DNA from: Fibrobacterota bacterium
GTDB lineage: Bacteria; Fibrobacterota; Chitinivibrionia; Chitinivibrionales; FEN-1185
Direction: 5' to 3'
DNA: 64,000 nt
Assembly: GCA_003165595.1 (NCBI GenBank)
Contig: PLWQ01000012.1
Span: 8,856 to 72,855 of the forward strand
Position numbers and translations under genes: made by a program. This document shows positions 10,301 through 18,250 of this stretch, in pieces. The number at the start of each line of letters is the position of its first letter. Positions within the stretch are counted from its first letter, which is position 1. Below the pieces are notes generated by a model, which saw only the letters and a list, made by a program, of their open reading frames with translations, searched no databases and was not told the origin of the DNA.

Positions 10301-10714
10301 CAGCCCGGCGACGAGAACCGCAGCGAAATCGAGACACGCAAAAACAAAAAGATTGCCGCATGCCTTCCCGATCACGTAGGCCGTGTTGGAGATCGAGCGC
10401 ACATACACCACATCGGTAGTATCGAGGGATCGGTCGCGCTTCATGAAGTCGGACGCCAGGATAACAGCCACCACCGACTGGACAAGATTTACAAGGAGCA
10501 TGGTGAGATAGGGGATATCGGCGGGAATCGCCTTGACGGTCCAGACGTTTATCTGGCCGGCGCCGAACACGAGTGCGTTGACAACAGCAACAAGCGCAAG
10601 CAGAACACCTCCGAAAATGCGGAAGAACCAACTGCGCCACAGCGTGAGCGCCTCGTACTGCGCGACGGCCAGGATCTTGAGAAACGAACCTTTCACCGCT
10701 TCCGCCTTTCCCAT
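7298..10714 (-). CDS. ABC transporter permease fused to M1-aminopeptidase-like and golvesin-like domains
   Basis: 1138 aa. The start at 10714 (MGKAEAVKGSFLKILAV) is preferred; an in-frame ATG at 10750 lies inside a dispersed repeat. Residues 1-300 form an ABC-2-type membrane block of about six helices (AQYEALTLWRSWFFRIFGG; ALLVLLGSLGMAFFFL). Residues about 310-850 are periplasmic and resemble the M1 aminopeptidase-like part of large Bacteroidota permeases, but the zinc motif HExxH is absent: where the active site should lie I see only LWTAGHEAIQPEMALL. A Gly/Arg-rich linker follows near residue 900. The last 130 residues (GTYEVFAYYN ... DAVKWVKQR) look like the golvesin/xanthan-lyase C-terminal beta-sandwich, which may bind carbohydrate. 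The partner ATPase is the next gene upstream. Function is probably export or envelope remodelling, without peptidase activity. Confidence 0.8.
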   Translation of the reverse strand: MGKAEAVKGSFLKILAVAQYEALTLWRSWFFRIFGGVLLALVAVVNALVFGAGQINVWTVKAIPADIPYLTMLLVNLVQSVVAVILASDFMKRDRSLDTTDVVYVRSISNTAYVIGKACGNLFVFACLDFAAVLVAGLFNFFSGGVPVNWAAYVYYPLFIGIPTLAFCIGYSFVVMSLFLSQPLALLVLLGSLGMAFFFLQDTLFSIFDFAALRAPLMVSDFTGFGSLLGAAALRCAYLLLGVAFVLITGLRLKRLPQSETVQRAALVAAVLAIGAAGVIGALFVGGNLRNQRMRSEITEQHNRYFGVPNVRVTHDNLSLVHQGKIIRATAKLIVCNPGEQPLAEYVLRLNPGLVVRRVDGGRAASFRRSLDLLFVKPSAALPPGSQDTVRVSYEGSINDAACYLDIARDDVQKSATVFFLHRRPRFSFINDRFLLLTPETGFYPRAGAGFSPAHPECDDADLSQFTVSVSTSPGLSVLCQGASPGNTTFAPGEPLPGVSVVAGPYRQPVMRVDSVEYSLFTLANHDYYKPFFRDLPADSVASLIRTLRADFESRIKISYPFQRFRLVEVPLEFTDFPRLWTAGHEAIQPEMALLPENGFALADADFGHARPDYGNRGQQAQETQTPFERESALFQRFVASTFARDNDGRQILLRPQDRNSPTAWALQWLPPVAAQAANLFVFPEYVSYACAVHAPQCPLFGVALESYFRKRAGGAFGGMARMFSSGASTDEKVNLLLQGASFGDICKDEGNRPVLRDVVQALCDYLMADLQRNIPAQSFDGYLQDLLAASRFKTMDFASVCADVKQRFGFDLAPAALACYRKHALPGYIVDNVAASEVLDKSANRYLVRFEVQNPESAEGLIKVSVRTGSFGGGRFGGGGPGSNRGGGTEERMIAFAPRQSKEIGVMMDNPPRTLAINTFISRNIPATITYGFDRVDFDKDGRPFEGERVIDSLRASEANTVIVDDQDSGFAVETRPASRALDRIFGRAGARERYAGARFFDPPVDWTQVAGPLYYGKYVRSAYYVKAGVGGKRIAWNATLKEQGTYEVFAYYNSAGFRQGFGRRGGQDAVKGSFHYLVHHDDGVSEVPLDLRDIQNGWNLLGRYHCSAGTSTVELTDKGDGMAFVMGDAVKWVKQR

Positions 10715-10745
10715 GGGAATACCTAAACATTCAAAAACGCGTTTT

Positions 10746-10829
10746 GTCATTGCGAGCGAAGCGAAGCAATCTCGCGTTTTTGCAAAGGATTACGGGAGAT
10801 TGCCGCGTCGCTACGCTCCTCGCAATGAC
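10746..10829. repeat. 84-bp CATTGCGAG inverted-repeat element
   Basis: Terminal inverted repeats GTCATTGCGAG (10746-10756) and CTCGCAATGAC (10819-10829) flank an imperfectly palindromic body containing CGAAGCGAAGCAATCTCG and GATTGCCGCGTCGCTACGCTCC. This pattern is a non-coding palindromic element found in many bacterial genomes. It lies in the 183-bp gap between the ABC ATPase and the permease, and it supplies a spurious upstream ATG for the permease. Confidence 0.8.
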
Positions 10830-10897
10830 ATCGAGGCAGTTTTTAGAGGTTCCCCTATTTCAATACCTGCTGCCCCGAACGAAGCTGCGGCGGTCGT

Positions 10898-11776
10898 CTA
10901 GGCCCCGTCGCGTCCCATCAAGTAAACGTATGCCTGCTCAAGGTTCGGCTGCACAAGCTCTCCCCGCACGTCCTCGCCCTCGCGCGCCACGATCTCCACA
11001 TCCCAGCCGCTTTCCGAAGGGATCGTTGCAACCACCGCGTATCGCTGTTTGACGGATTCAAGTTCGTCCGGGCCGACCGACACGCGGAATACATGTCCCT
11101 GAGCCCGCCGGATCAGTTCGTCGGGGGTCCCGCAATAGGCCAGTTCGCCCTTTGCAAGCAGCGCCACGTTTTTGCAGGTGCTCGAAACATCGCCCACGAT
11201 ATGCGTTGAAAAAATGGTGACGATGTCTCGCTGGCTCATTGTGCCGATGAGGTTGCGAAAGCGAATGCGCTCCTCCGGATCAAGCCCGGTGGTGGGTTCG
11301 TCCACGATAACGATCTGCGGATTGCCGATGAGCGCCTGAGCAATGCCCAGGCGCCGCTTCATGCCGCCCGAAAGATGGTTGGCCATCCGGTCGCGAGCCT
11401 CAAAAAGTCCCACCTGCGAAAGCATTTCCTCAACGGCCCGGCGGCGATCGGCCCGTTTGCGCATGCCCGCGAGTACCGCGGAATAGTCCAGGAACTCCGC
11501 GGTAGTGAGCCGGGAAAAGAACTTGAATTCCTGCGGCAGGTAGCCGAGCATGGAGCGGATGGCGCGCCGATCCTTTTTCACATCCATGCCGTTCACCAGC
11601 ACCCGGCCGCCGGTCGGCTCAAGAAGGGTTACCAATATACGCATGAGCGTTGTCTTGCCCGCCCCGTTTGGACCGAGCAATCCGAACATGCCGCTCTCGA
11701 TTTCGAGATTAAGTTTGGAAAGCGCCCTTTTCCCGTTTGGATAGATCTTTTCCAACGACTCTATGGAAATGTGCAT
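10898..11776 (-). CDS. ABC transporter ATP-binding protein
   Basis: 292 aa cytoplasmic ATPase, first gene of the export operon. Walker A is GLLGPNGAGKTT (about residues 30-41), the signature is LSGGMKRRLGIAQ, Walker B is IVIVDEPTTGLDPEE, and the switch His is in IFSTHIVGD. The ATG at 11776 has AAAGGGAAAG just before it; a GTG five codons upstream is less likely. The subfamily (single NBD, Q-loop YLPQEFKFF) is that of ABC-2 exporters, matching the permease domain of the downstream gene. The C-terminal 60 residues form the usual regulatory tail (EQAYVYLMGRDGA). Confidence 0.93.
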   Translation of the reverse strand: MHISIESLEKIYPNGKRALSKLNLEIESGMFGLLGPNGAGKTTLMRILVTLLEPTGGRVLVNGMDVKKDRRAIRSMLGYLPQEFKFFSRLTTAEFLDYSAVLAGMRKRADRRRAVEEMLSQVGLFEARDRMANHLSGGMKRRLGIAQALIGNPQIVIVDEPTTGLDPEERIRFRNLIGTMSQRDIVTIFSTHIVGDVSSTCKNVALLAKGELAYCGTPDELIRRAQGHVFRVSVGPDELESVKQRYAVVATIPSESGWDVEIVAREGEDVRGELVQPNLEQAYVYLMGRDGA

Positions 11777-12222
11777 TCTTTCCCTTTGCACGACAAAAGA
11801 GTTCGGTAGTTACTATTTTATTGGACGCACCTAGATCGCATTTCGTTACGGGGCCACGGGGTCACTACTGGGCATTCGGGACTGGCGGTTCGGCCCACAG
11901 GTCAGACGAATCCTGTACTCTGACGCAGGAGAATAGACTGGTCAAAATAGATCGCGCATGCATTACGTATCTATTCGGCCCCACACATAGGATAACCCTA
12001 ATCAGGATCTAGAGCATATCCGAGAACCTTCTTCTTACAACAGTACCTCCGGCAAGCATCGTGCTCATTCCATCAGCCGCAAACGTGCGGCAACCCTTTC
12101 CGGCAGGCAGATCCGCATCACAAACCCGTCAACGAATAGTATTTTGCAGCATCATACATCGTCCGGTAACATTTTCAGGTTTTCCAAGTGTCCAATAGAT
12201 GAACTTTGGAAGGAGACTCCCG
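11777..12222. other. Intergenic stretch, no gene seen
   Basis: This 446-bp divergent region separates the export operon (minus) from the small lipoprotein gene (plus) and should hold both promoters. I saw no convincing ORF, repeat or RNA. Confidence 0.5.
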
Positions 12223-12834
12223 ATGGCTAAACAGAGAAAAATGATTTGGCTGTTAGCAGCCGGCGCGGTCATTGCCGCATCTAACTTTTCCTGCATTGTC
12301 CCTCCGCCGCCGGGCAGGGTCATAGTGCCGGCTCCCAGAGCGGGTTTCTACTACTACGGACGCCATGGACGTGTTCGTTACTCTGCGTCGGCAAGGCTCG
12401 GCGTCGCGGTTGTCGTGCCGCCGGTAGGCGCGTTTGTCGGAACTCTTCCGGACAGGTACGCCACGCTTGTAGTCGGCGGAGTGCCATACTATTATTGCAA
12501 CGGCGTGTACTTGCGGCCCTATAGAACCGGATACATCGTTGTGACCGCTCCCGTTGAAAATCCGCCTGGCGAATCCCCGGCTGCCGCGGCCCCGCCCGGT
12601 GTCGCCCCAAGTGCCGCCGACCAGTTACAAGCCACGCCGCCTGCGAACGGTGAAGCCAAATCCCTTTCCGCCGCACCTTTGGCCGACACGGTTAACGTGA
12701 GCGTTCCGAATTCGAAAGGCGGGTTCACGGCGGTGAAGCTTGTCAAACGCGATGGAGGCTACATCGGTCCTCAGGGAGAATTCTATGCGGGTCATCCGAC
12801 CGTGGACCAATTGAAGGCGCTGTACGGGAATTGA
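12223..12834 (+). CDS. Small lipoprotein, DUF6515-like
   Basis: 203 aa from the ATG at 12223, which has AAGGAG seven bases upstream; an in-frame start 24 bases earlier lacks a ribosome site. The signal sequence MIWLLAAGAVIAASNFSC ends in a lipobox Cys, so the product is probably a lipoprotein. The mature part begins Pro-rich, then has a Tyr/Gly/Val-rich segment (VGGVPYYYCNGVYLRPYRTGYIVV) typical of DUF6515-like envelope proteins. An Ala/Pro linker follows, and a C-terminal 45-residue domain ends GEFYAGHPTVDQLKALYGN. The role is unknown. It stands alone, with a hairpin directly after the stop. Confidence 0.75.
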   Translation: MAKQRKMIWLLAAGAVIAASNFSCIVPPPPGRVIVPAPRAGFYYYGRHGRVRYSASARLGVAVVVPPVGAFVGTLPDRYATLVVGGVPYYYCNGVYLRPYRTGYIVVTAPVENPPGESPAAAAPPGVAPSAADQLQATPPANGEAKSLSAAPLADTVNVSVPNSKGGFTAVKLVKRDGGYIGPQGEFYAGHPTVDQLKALYGN

Positions 12835-12837
12835 AGA

Positions 12838-12858
12838 GCCTCGCAGCAGCTGCGAGGC
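12838..12858. terminator. Hairpin after the DUF6515-like gene
   Basis: Arms GCCTCGCAG and CTGCGAGGC around CAG begin 4 bp after the stop codon. There is no T-run, so termination would be weak. Similar CCCCGCAG/CTGCGGGG hairpins head other copies of the dispersed repeat (36194, 39045), so this may be the first part of that element. Confidence 0.5.
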
Positions 12859-13028
12859 ATCTTCCATCCCTAAAAAAAAAGAATTTTGTGGTCGTTGCTC
12901 ACCCGAAGCATCACGACTACGACTGCCCGCAACACTACAGGAATAGCCGCGACAGCGAACCCTCGAGGACCGCGATTACAACCGGATGTACGCCCCAGTG
13001 AGCGGCCTGCAATCCGCAAACTTTTGGA
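12859..13028 (+). repeat. Dispersed intergenic repeat family 1, copy A
   Basis: Three blocks occur in order. Block X (12860-12905, ATCTTCCATCCCTA then an A-run) resembles 39177-39275 and the reverse complement of 36095-36190. Block Y (12912-12961, with CGACTACGACTGC and CAACACTACAGG) matches 39059-39107 almost base for base. Block Z (12969-13026, with CCGCGATTACAACCGGATG) matches 16128-16186. The element is non-coding and fills most of the gap between two genes. Confidence 0.75.
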
Positions 13029-13078
13029 TTGACAACCACCAGCCACAGCAAATAAAGAGGAAGACCTGCGCCTCTCCT

Positions 13079-13121
13079 AAAAGCAAGAAAGCATCCCGCG
13101 GCGGGATGCTTTCTTGCTTTT
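13079..13121. terminator. Strong bidirectional terminator
   Basis: A 21-bp perfect stem (left arm 13079-13099 starting AAAAGCAAGAAAGC, right arm 13101-13121 ending TTTCTTGCTTTT) with an A-run before and a T-run after. It lies 20 bp beyond the stop of the minus-strand GH2 gene and can also stop plus-strand transcripts. Confidence 0.9.
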
Positions 13122-13141
13122 CTTGACTTTTGGATCGCTTG

Positions 13142-15976
13142 TCAACGCATCACGAAGATTCGTTTCACCGACTGATAATTCCCGTTGATTGAAAAACGCG
13201 CGAAATAAACGCCTGCGCCCGCGTTATTGCTGCTGCTTCCCGGCCCAAAAAGCGGTATCGAGTGCCAACCGTCAGCCTGTCTCGATTCGGGAATTTGCCT
13301 CAGGATTCTTCCGCTTGCGTCAAGTATCTCCACGGAAACCAGCGACGGAATGCTTATGTGGTACCGCAACACGCCGTTGGCTGTTCGGACGTTGAGCATT
13401 GGCATGACCGAAGCCGCCGTCGAACGCGTCGCCGGTCTCACGCTACCTACTATTCCGTTGTTTGGTACCGCAACCGTGGTGAACGATGCCGTGCCGTTGC
13501 CGAGGCCGGCCGAGGTTGCCGTTACGGTCACCACACCGGGCGTGAACGTCGAGCGTACAGCCACTTTGCACATGCCGCCTTCCGCCGAAAGCTCGGGATC
13601 AAGTGGTGAATGGTATCCCAGAGGCTGACCGGCGGTCACGAATTGGTCCGAGCCGCCGCGATAATTGCCTGGCCCGGTAACGGTGAAATGGACAGTATTT
13701 GTCGCGGTGGGGCACCAGTTGCCGTTTGCGTCAACCACCTTGGCCACGATCAAAGCGGCATCGCTGCCATTGGCAAGAATGCTGAATACTTCTCCGTCCG
13801 GCTTTACTATAGGCGGATCCTGGATGAGGACGATATGATCTGGAGCGCCGGCCGTCACTTTCTGATCGGAACAGACCACGTTGCCGTTTGCGTCAAGGCC
13901 TTGGGCCAGCAGTGTTCCCGCGGCCCAGGTCACGTCCCAATGGCATTGGAACGGCATGGAAGTCGGATAATTGGGAGGTTGGGTCGAAAAGTCGTTTTGA
14001 CCGGCTACCCCGGAATCCGAGTTGGGCGTCTGGTTTCCCAGATCCGTGCCGTTGAGCTTGAGCTTAACCGTGGGACAATTGCTGAATACATTGACCCGGA
14101 CAGTGCCCGTGCGGTTCCAATGATGGGCGATAAAGACCACAGGTTTGACCGAAAAGGGCAGCCAAGCCGCCGAATATATCTTGTACAGCATCTTTGGAAG
14201 ACGGTTGAAATCCATCATCGAAGACCCGAATGACCTTGGGCTGCCTCCCTCAGGGAAAGTCCCTACTTCACCGGGGGTCTCGGCCAGATACCACTGGCAG
14301 AGACCGAAGGGGTGAGTGGTGTTTGTTATATCCGCCGACCAGTTTCGCAGGAACTCAGCGGCAAACCATATCTCCCAATCATACGCCGCCCTCGAAGACT
14401 GCCTGCCCCATGATTCCGCTCCCCACCAGGGGCATTGCGGATGAAACGGTTTCTGCTGTGCATCGCAGCCGGTCAATGTGCACGCGATAAGATCGCCGGG
14501 CACATATCCCGGACCGCCCCGGCAAGATTGGGCCCTCGGAGCAAGAGAGTCCCACGTCGTCGAAACTGCCCTTGTCAAATCGGCAAATGCAGGATCTATG
14601 TCCCCGTTGCTCGCTTCCCAGGCAAGAATCGAAGGATTGTTTCTGTCTCGTATGACCATGTCCCTGTGCAATTCCAGCTTGAGACCTTTGGTGTATGCAG
14701 TGGCGTTTGCGCCGGCGGAGAATGCGCCCTCGCCTTCGCCGCTGGGCTGGATGAGCATGACTCCATACGCGTCGCAGGCTGCAACAAATCCCGGGCTGCA
14801 CGATGAATGTCCGGGCCTCCAGAGTCTGCCGCCGGCGTCCGCGAGTACCTTCGCGTCGCGGTATTCGACCTCAGGAGGCAATGCCGTGCCGAGGGCGGGA
14901 TAGTCGTAACGCGCCGAAGCGCCCCACATCAAATGCTTGTGTCCATTGATATAGGGGAAATCGGCGTCCCATGTAATCCTTCGTATTCCCAGCGGGGTTT
15001 GGGCCACGTCGAGCGTCGTGGCGCCGACCTTGACTATGTGGTACACCTTGTACATATATGGACTGCCGTAGATGCTTGCGTTCGGATACCACAGGTGAGG
15101 GCTGGTGATGGTGCTGGTCTGGCTAAAAACGTAACTGGAGCCTGCGTTGATGGACTGGGTATTGTCCTGGGTCCACACCACGTTATTGGCTGCGTCCACG
15201 ATCTTGGTAGTAAGGGTGACGTTTGCCGCGCCGGCGCCGTCGTTTTCAACGTTTGTGAGGATCCGTACCGTTGCCGAAGCGTCTGTCGCCGCCGTGGTGG
15301 CCACGTAGGTTCCCCATTTGTTAAGAACGGAATACACGTTCATCGGTATGTGGACATTGTCGGTAATATGCATCCATACGGGACGGAATATTCCGCCGTC
15401 GGCTTGACCAAAGCGGAACCCGAGGGAAATACCGGGGTCGGCATAGGTTGCTCCGTTCTTGCTGAGCCGCACGGCGATAACGTTGTCGGCGCCGCCGAAT
15501 TGCACGTAGGGAGTAGCATCTATGACGAATCCCATAAACCCGATCACGTGCGTGCATTGAGGATTGTACGCGCTGTTCCCCGGAATAAATGTGCCGTTTA
15601 CATAGACCGAAGCGCCCACATGGGCTCCTTCAAACTCTATGAAGATCTTTCTTCCGGCATACGAATTATCCAGAGTGAAGTGTTTGCGATACCAGTTTGT
15701 GCCGCCGTACATGGATCCGTCGCCGCCGCCGCTCACCTGATTGATGAACGTGTCGGTGTCGTTCCAGCAATGCGGAATCCCGACATCTTTCCACGCAGCG
15801 TCGTTGTATGCGGGCGCCTGAGCGCCGGTCGCATCTGATTTTGTGAACTTCCAGGGAGTCTGCCCTAAATTGATCTTCACCCTGTTGCTTGTTTCCCCTG
15901 TATAGGTATCCGCATTACATGCCCAGCTCGAAATGAGCAAGGCTATTGACACTGATACCAGCATTTTCCTTAACAT
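13142..15976 (-). CDS. Secreted glycoside hydrolase family 2-like protein with C-terminal sorting domain
   Basis: 944 aa. The Sec signal is MLRKMLVSVSIALLISSWACNA; the Cys makes a lipoprotein possible. Domains in order: a GH2 sugar-binding jelly roll (about 30-210, PWKFTKSDATG ... GGTNWYRKHF), an immunoglobulin-like domain (about 220-330), a TIM barrel (about 340-640) with DRNNPSILAWEASNGD where GH2 enzymes carry the acid/base Glu, then Big/DUF4982-type beta domains (LKLNGTDLGNQ). The last 90 residues are FlgD/T9SS-like (VSVEILDASGRILRQIPE ... GAGVYFARFSINGN). The enzyme is therefore probably exported across the outer membrane to hydrolyse a beta-linked or related plant or algal glycan; the exact substrate cannot be read. 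It is monocistronic, with an AT-rich nested palindrome 60-105 bp upstream. Confidence 0.88.
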   Translation of the reverse strand: MLRKMLVSVSIALLISSWACNADTYTGETSNRVKINLGQTPWKFTKSDATGAQAPAYNDAAWKDVGIPHCWNDTDTFINQVSGGGDGSMYGGTNWYRKHFTLDNSYAGRKIFIEFEGAHVGASVYVNGTFIPGNSAYNPQCTHVIGFMGFVIDATPYVQFGGADNVIAVRLSKNGATYADPGISLGFRFGQADGGIFRPVWMHITDNVHIPMNVYSVLNKWGTYVATTAATDASATVRILTNVENDGAGAANVTLTTKIVDAANNVVWTQDNTQSINAGSSYVFSQTSTITSPHLWYPNASIYGSPYMYKVYHIVKVGATTLDVAQTPLGIRRITWDADFPYINGHKHLMWGASARYDYPALGTALPPEVEYRDAKVLADAGGRLWRPGHSSCSPGFVAACDAYGVMLIQPSGEGEGAFSAGANATAYTKGLKLELHRDMVIRDRNNPSILAWEASNGDIDPAFADLTRAVSTTWDSLAPRAQSCRGGPGYVPGDLIACTLTGCDAQQKPFHPQCPWWGAESWGRQSSRAAYDWEIWFAAEFLRNWSADITNTTHPFGLCQWYLAETPGEVGTFPEGGSPRSFGSSMMDFNRLPKMLYKIYSAAWLPFSVKPVVFIAHHWNRTGTVRVNVFSNCPTVKLKLNGTDLGNQTPNSDSGVAGQNDFSTQPPNYPTSMPFQCHWDVTWAAGTLLAQGLDANGNVVCSDQKVTAGAPDHIVLIQDPPIVKPDGEVFSILANGSDAALIVAKVVDANGNWCPTATNTVHFTVTGPGNYRGGSDQFVTAGQPLGYHSPLDPELSAEGGMCKVAVRSTFTPGVVTVTATSAGLGNGTASFTTVAVPNNGIVGSVRPATRSTAASVMPMLNVRTANGVLRYHISIPSLVSVEILDASGRILRQIPESRQADGWHSIPLFGPGSSSNNAGAGVYFARFSINGNYQSVKRIFVMR

Positions 15977-16034
15977 TTGCCATCCCTCCCAAGAAGGTTT
16001 AAATGTTTCTTCTCAAGAAACACACATCCTGCGA

Positions 16035-16081
16035 ATAAAATATAAGGGAATCAATAATATATTGATACGCTTATATTTTAT
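16035..16081 (-). promoter_or_regulatory. Nested AT-rich palindromes upstream of the GH2 gene
   Basis: The outer inverted repeat ATAAAATATAAG (16035-16046) / CTTATATTTTAT (16070-16081) is perfect over 12 bp. It encloses a second one, ATCAATA (16050-16056) / TATTGAT (16060-16066). It lies 59-105 bp before the GH2 start codon, where an operator or promoter is expected. It could equally be a hairpin. Confidence 0.5.
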
Positions 16082-16089
16082 GTTGTTCA

Positions 16090-16190
16090 CCGCAGTGAAC
16101 GGTTAACCCCGAAGCACGCTTCGGGGACCGCGATTACAACCGGATGTACACCCCGGTGAGCAGACTGTAATACGCAAACTTTGGGTTTCA
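16090..16190 (+). repeat. Dispersed intergenic repeat family 1, copy B
   Basis: It begins with a hairpin CCCCGAAGC/GCTTCGGGG (16108-16127), followed by block Z (16128-16186). Block Z is shared with 12969-13026: CCGCGATTACAACCGGATGTAC is conserved and then about 75% of the following 35 bases. It sits between the GH2 promoter and tRNA-Arg. Confidence 0.7.
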
Positions 16191-16217
16191 ACGGTTTCCC
16201 ATGTATTTTATTTTTTT

Positions 16218-16294
16218 GCGCCCTTAGCTCAATTGGATAGAGCACCTGGCTTCGAACCAGACGGTTGGGAGTTCGAGTCTCTCAGGGCGCACCA
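16218..16294 (+). tRNA. tRNA-Arg (anticodon TCG)
   Basis: A complete cloverleaf: acceptor GCGCCCT/AGGGCGC, D stem GCTC/GAGC, anticodon loop CTTCGAA with anticodon TCG (decodes CGA), T arm GGGAG-TTCGAGT-CTCTC, and encoded CCA (16292-16294). The bottom pair of the anticodon stem is C-A rather than the usual T-A. No integrase or attachment-site duplication is seen next to it. Confidence 0.93.
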
Positions 16295-16587
16295 TTTAGA
16301 ACCCCAAAAAATCTTCGCTTTCGACGGGTGGCCTGTGTCACCTCTCCCCTTACCAAGAGATCAACTTATCTGTGTGCCACAACCATCCCTGGTGGTGTAA
16401 TTTGTGAAGGCTGTGATCAGCGGTCAAGAGCGCGATCAAGCCTTGCGCTGAGCCTGGCCGAAGTGATGATCGTGGCACATGTTTGGCGGTTTCAGGCACA
16501 CAGGGCACCCGTTCGCGGGCAAAAGCAACCGTTTCTTGCCCATCTCCCGAAACTCGTTTCCCCAACGGTCAAACAAATCCGGTTTCC

Positions 16588-16995
16588 TCACGGCGTCGAG
16601 GCTTGGCCGGGAACGGCAGGCGTGCACCCGCTTGCGGCCAGGCGTGTGACAATGTCCGGTATCTTTTCCAACTCCATTTTCGACATCACCGCATCCGCAC
16701 CGGCTCGCAGCGCCGATTCACCGAAGTAGTCGGTTTGGTGGATGCTCGCCACGAGAATCTTCATACCGGGAAAGGCCTTCCTGATTTCTGAAACAAGCTC
16801 CACGCCGTTCATCCCGGGAAGTGACACGTCCGTGATGACAACGTCCGCCCCCGCCTCCGGAAGCTTTTCCAGGGCCTCCTCGCCCGTCTCGGCCTCGCCG
16901 CACACAACGATTGCGTCGCCCATACCGGCAATATTCACTTTGTAAAGCACCCGCATTTCACGGTGATCGTCGACAATAAACACTCTTATGGCCAT
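16588..16995 (-). CDS. Stand-alone response-regulator receiver protein
   Basis: 135 aa, a single CheY-like receiver. Acidic pocket VFIVDDHREMR, phosphoacceptor Asp in VVITDVSLPGMNG, switch Ser in ILVASIHQT, and Lys in AVMSKMELEKI. The start at 16995 is chosen for AGGA six bases upstream; longer frames have no such site. The NarL-like sequence style without a DNA-binding domain suggests either a truncated regulator or a phosphorelay shuttle. No kinase is adjacent. It is divergent from the ThuA-like gene. Confidence 0.82.
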   Translation of the reverse strand: MAIRVFIVDDHREMRVLYKVNIAGMGDAIVVCGEAETGEEALEKLPEAGADVVITDVSLPGMNGVELVSEIRKAFPGMKILVASIHQTDYFGESALRAGADAVMSKMELEKIPDIVTRLAASGCTPAVPGQASTP

Positions 16996-17177
16996 ACAAG
17001 ATCCTGCTGCAAAACCGGTGCCAGGTAACAAAAGCAGGCGCCCCGACCTCATGAGAGCTATGGGAAGCGGGAAATCCATTTCTTGCTTATATTTGCATCA
17101 GATACCTTGTAGCGCCGCAGGCCCGTCGACCGCCCTGTGGCCTGCGCACTTTAATCAACCTATTTGGAGGCATTCCC

Positions 17178-18215
17178 ATGGTGTTTTCTAATGATTACCG
17201 CTTCGCCTTGCCGCCGATGCCGGTTCTTGTGTGGATACTGCTGTGCGTGTTGTCGGCTTCGTCGCAAACCAAGCCAAAGGTGCTTTGCTTCACAAGAACC
17301 CAGGGGTTCGACCACGGGACACGTACAGTTTCCGATTCCCTTATCATGGCCCTTGGCGCAAAGAACGGTTTTGACGTTGATACCACCGACGATACGGCAG
17401 GGTACTTCAAGGACGCCAAGCTCAAGGAATACAAAGCAGTCTGTTTTGTCAACGTCACCGGGAACATCTTCAACGATTCCACAAAGGCGGCTTTCCAGCG
17501 GTATTTTACGGCCGGGGGCGGGTTTGTGGGAATGCACGCATGCGCCGATTGCGAATATACCTGGCACTGGTACCACCAGATGCTCGGCGCTTACTTTGCC
17601 GGACACCCGTTTGGCATCGCGCCCGCCAAACTCGCTGTTCTCGATCACAACAGTCCGTCAACACAGTTCATCAAGACGGACACCATTTCCCGCAGCGACG
17701 AATGGTATTTCTTCGACACGCAGACCTACGACACGCTCATCGATCCGGCAAAGGAAAAGGACCTAACGGTACTGATGAACCTTGTCGAATCGTCATTACC
17801 AAATAGCAAGCAAAGCAAGTATCACCCCATATGCTGGGCCCACCCGTTCCAGGGCGGAAGAGCCTGGTACTCAGGATTTGGGCACATGCCCGATTATTTC
17901 CGCGATACCGTAGTGCAAAAGAACCTCCTCGGCGGAATTCTCTGGGCTGCGGGCATTGGGAACTCGGCCGTCCTGCAGGGGAATAGCGCACATCATCCCG
18001 CACTGGCGCCGATTGCGGCATCAGCGGTGTACGACGCGATGGGAAGAAGGGTTCGCACACTGGCCGAGCGAAGCAGCGGCGGGTTCGACGTCTGGAGAAT
18101 GTGGGACAAGAAAGACGACGCAGGCAGAGCGGTTTGCGCAGGACGTTATTTTCTGGAAGTTAAACGGGAGGGGATGCCGCAACTCGTACCTGTGTCGGTG
18201 AGTTCGGCCAGGTAG
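17178..18215 (+). CDS. Secreted ThuA-like protein with C-terminal sorting domain
   Basis: 345 aa. GGAGG lies seven bases before the ATG. A signal peptide (PVLVWILLCVLSASSQ) is followed by a ThuA-like (glutamine-amidotransferase-fold) domain over about residues 35-265: TQGFDHGTRTVSDSLIMAL, GGGFVGMHACADC, WYHQMLGAYFAGHP, HPFQGGRAWYSGFGH. The C-terminal 70 residues form a FlgD-like segment (AVYDAMGRRVRTLAE ... AGRYFLEVKREG). Such proteins are common beside glycan-degradation genes; the biochemical activity of the domain is not settled. It is probably exported or surface-attached, like the GH2 protein nearby. It converges with the M48 gene, 35 bp apart. Confidence 0.88.
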   Translation: MVFSNDYRFALPPMPVLVWILLCVLSASSQTKPKVLCFTRTQGFDHGTRTVSDSLIMALGAKNGFDVDTTDDTAGYFKDAKLKEYKAVCFVNVTGNIFNDSTKAAFQRYFTAGGGFVGMHACADCEYTWHWYHQMLGAYFAGHPFGIAPAKLAVLDHNSPSTQFIKTDTISRSDEWYFFDTQTYDTLIDPAKEKDLTVLMNLVESSLPNSKQSKYHPICWAHPFQGGRAWYSGFGHMPDYFRDTVVQKNLLGGILWAAGIGNSAVLQGNSAHHPALAPIAASAVYDAMGRRVRTLAERSSGGFDVWRMWDKKDDAGRAVCAGRYFLEVKREGMPQLVPVSVSSAR

Positions 18216-18250
18216 CCCGCAGCCGTCGGTTGACGGCCCAATCCGGGCGT

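Noticed and set aside
16218-16294. tRNA-Arg as an integration site.
   Set aside because: No integrase, no duplicated tRNA 3' end and no island-like gene content next to it.
16350-16627. Two short minus-strand frames after the receiver gene; one contains GCPVCLKPPNMCHDHHFG, resembling the Cys/His start of an HNH or zinc-ribbon protein.
   Set aside because: No ribosome site, overlaps the receiver gene end, and no continuation of an HNH domain in any frame. At most a relic.
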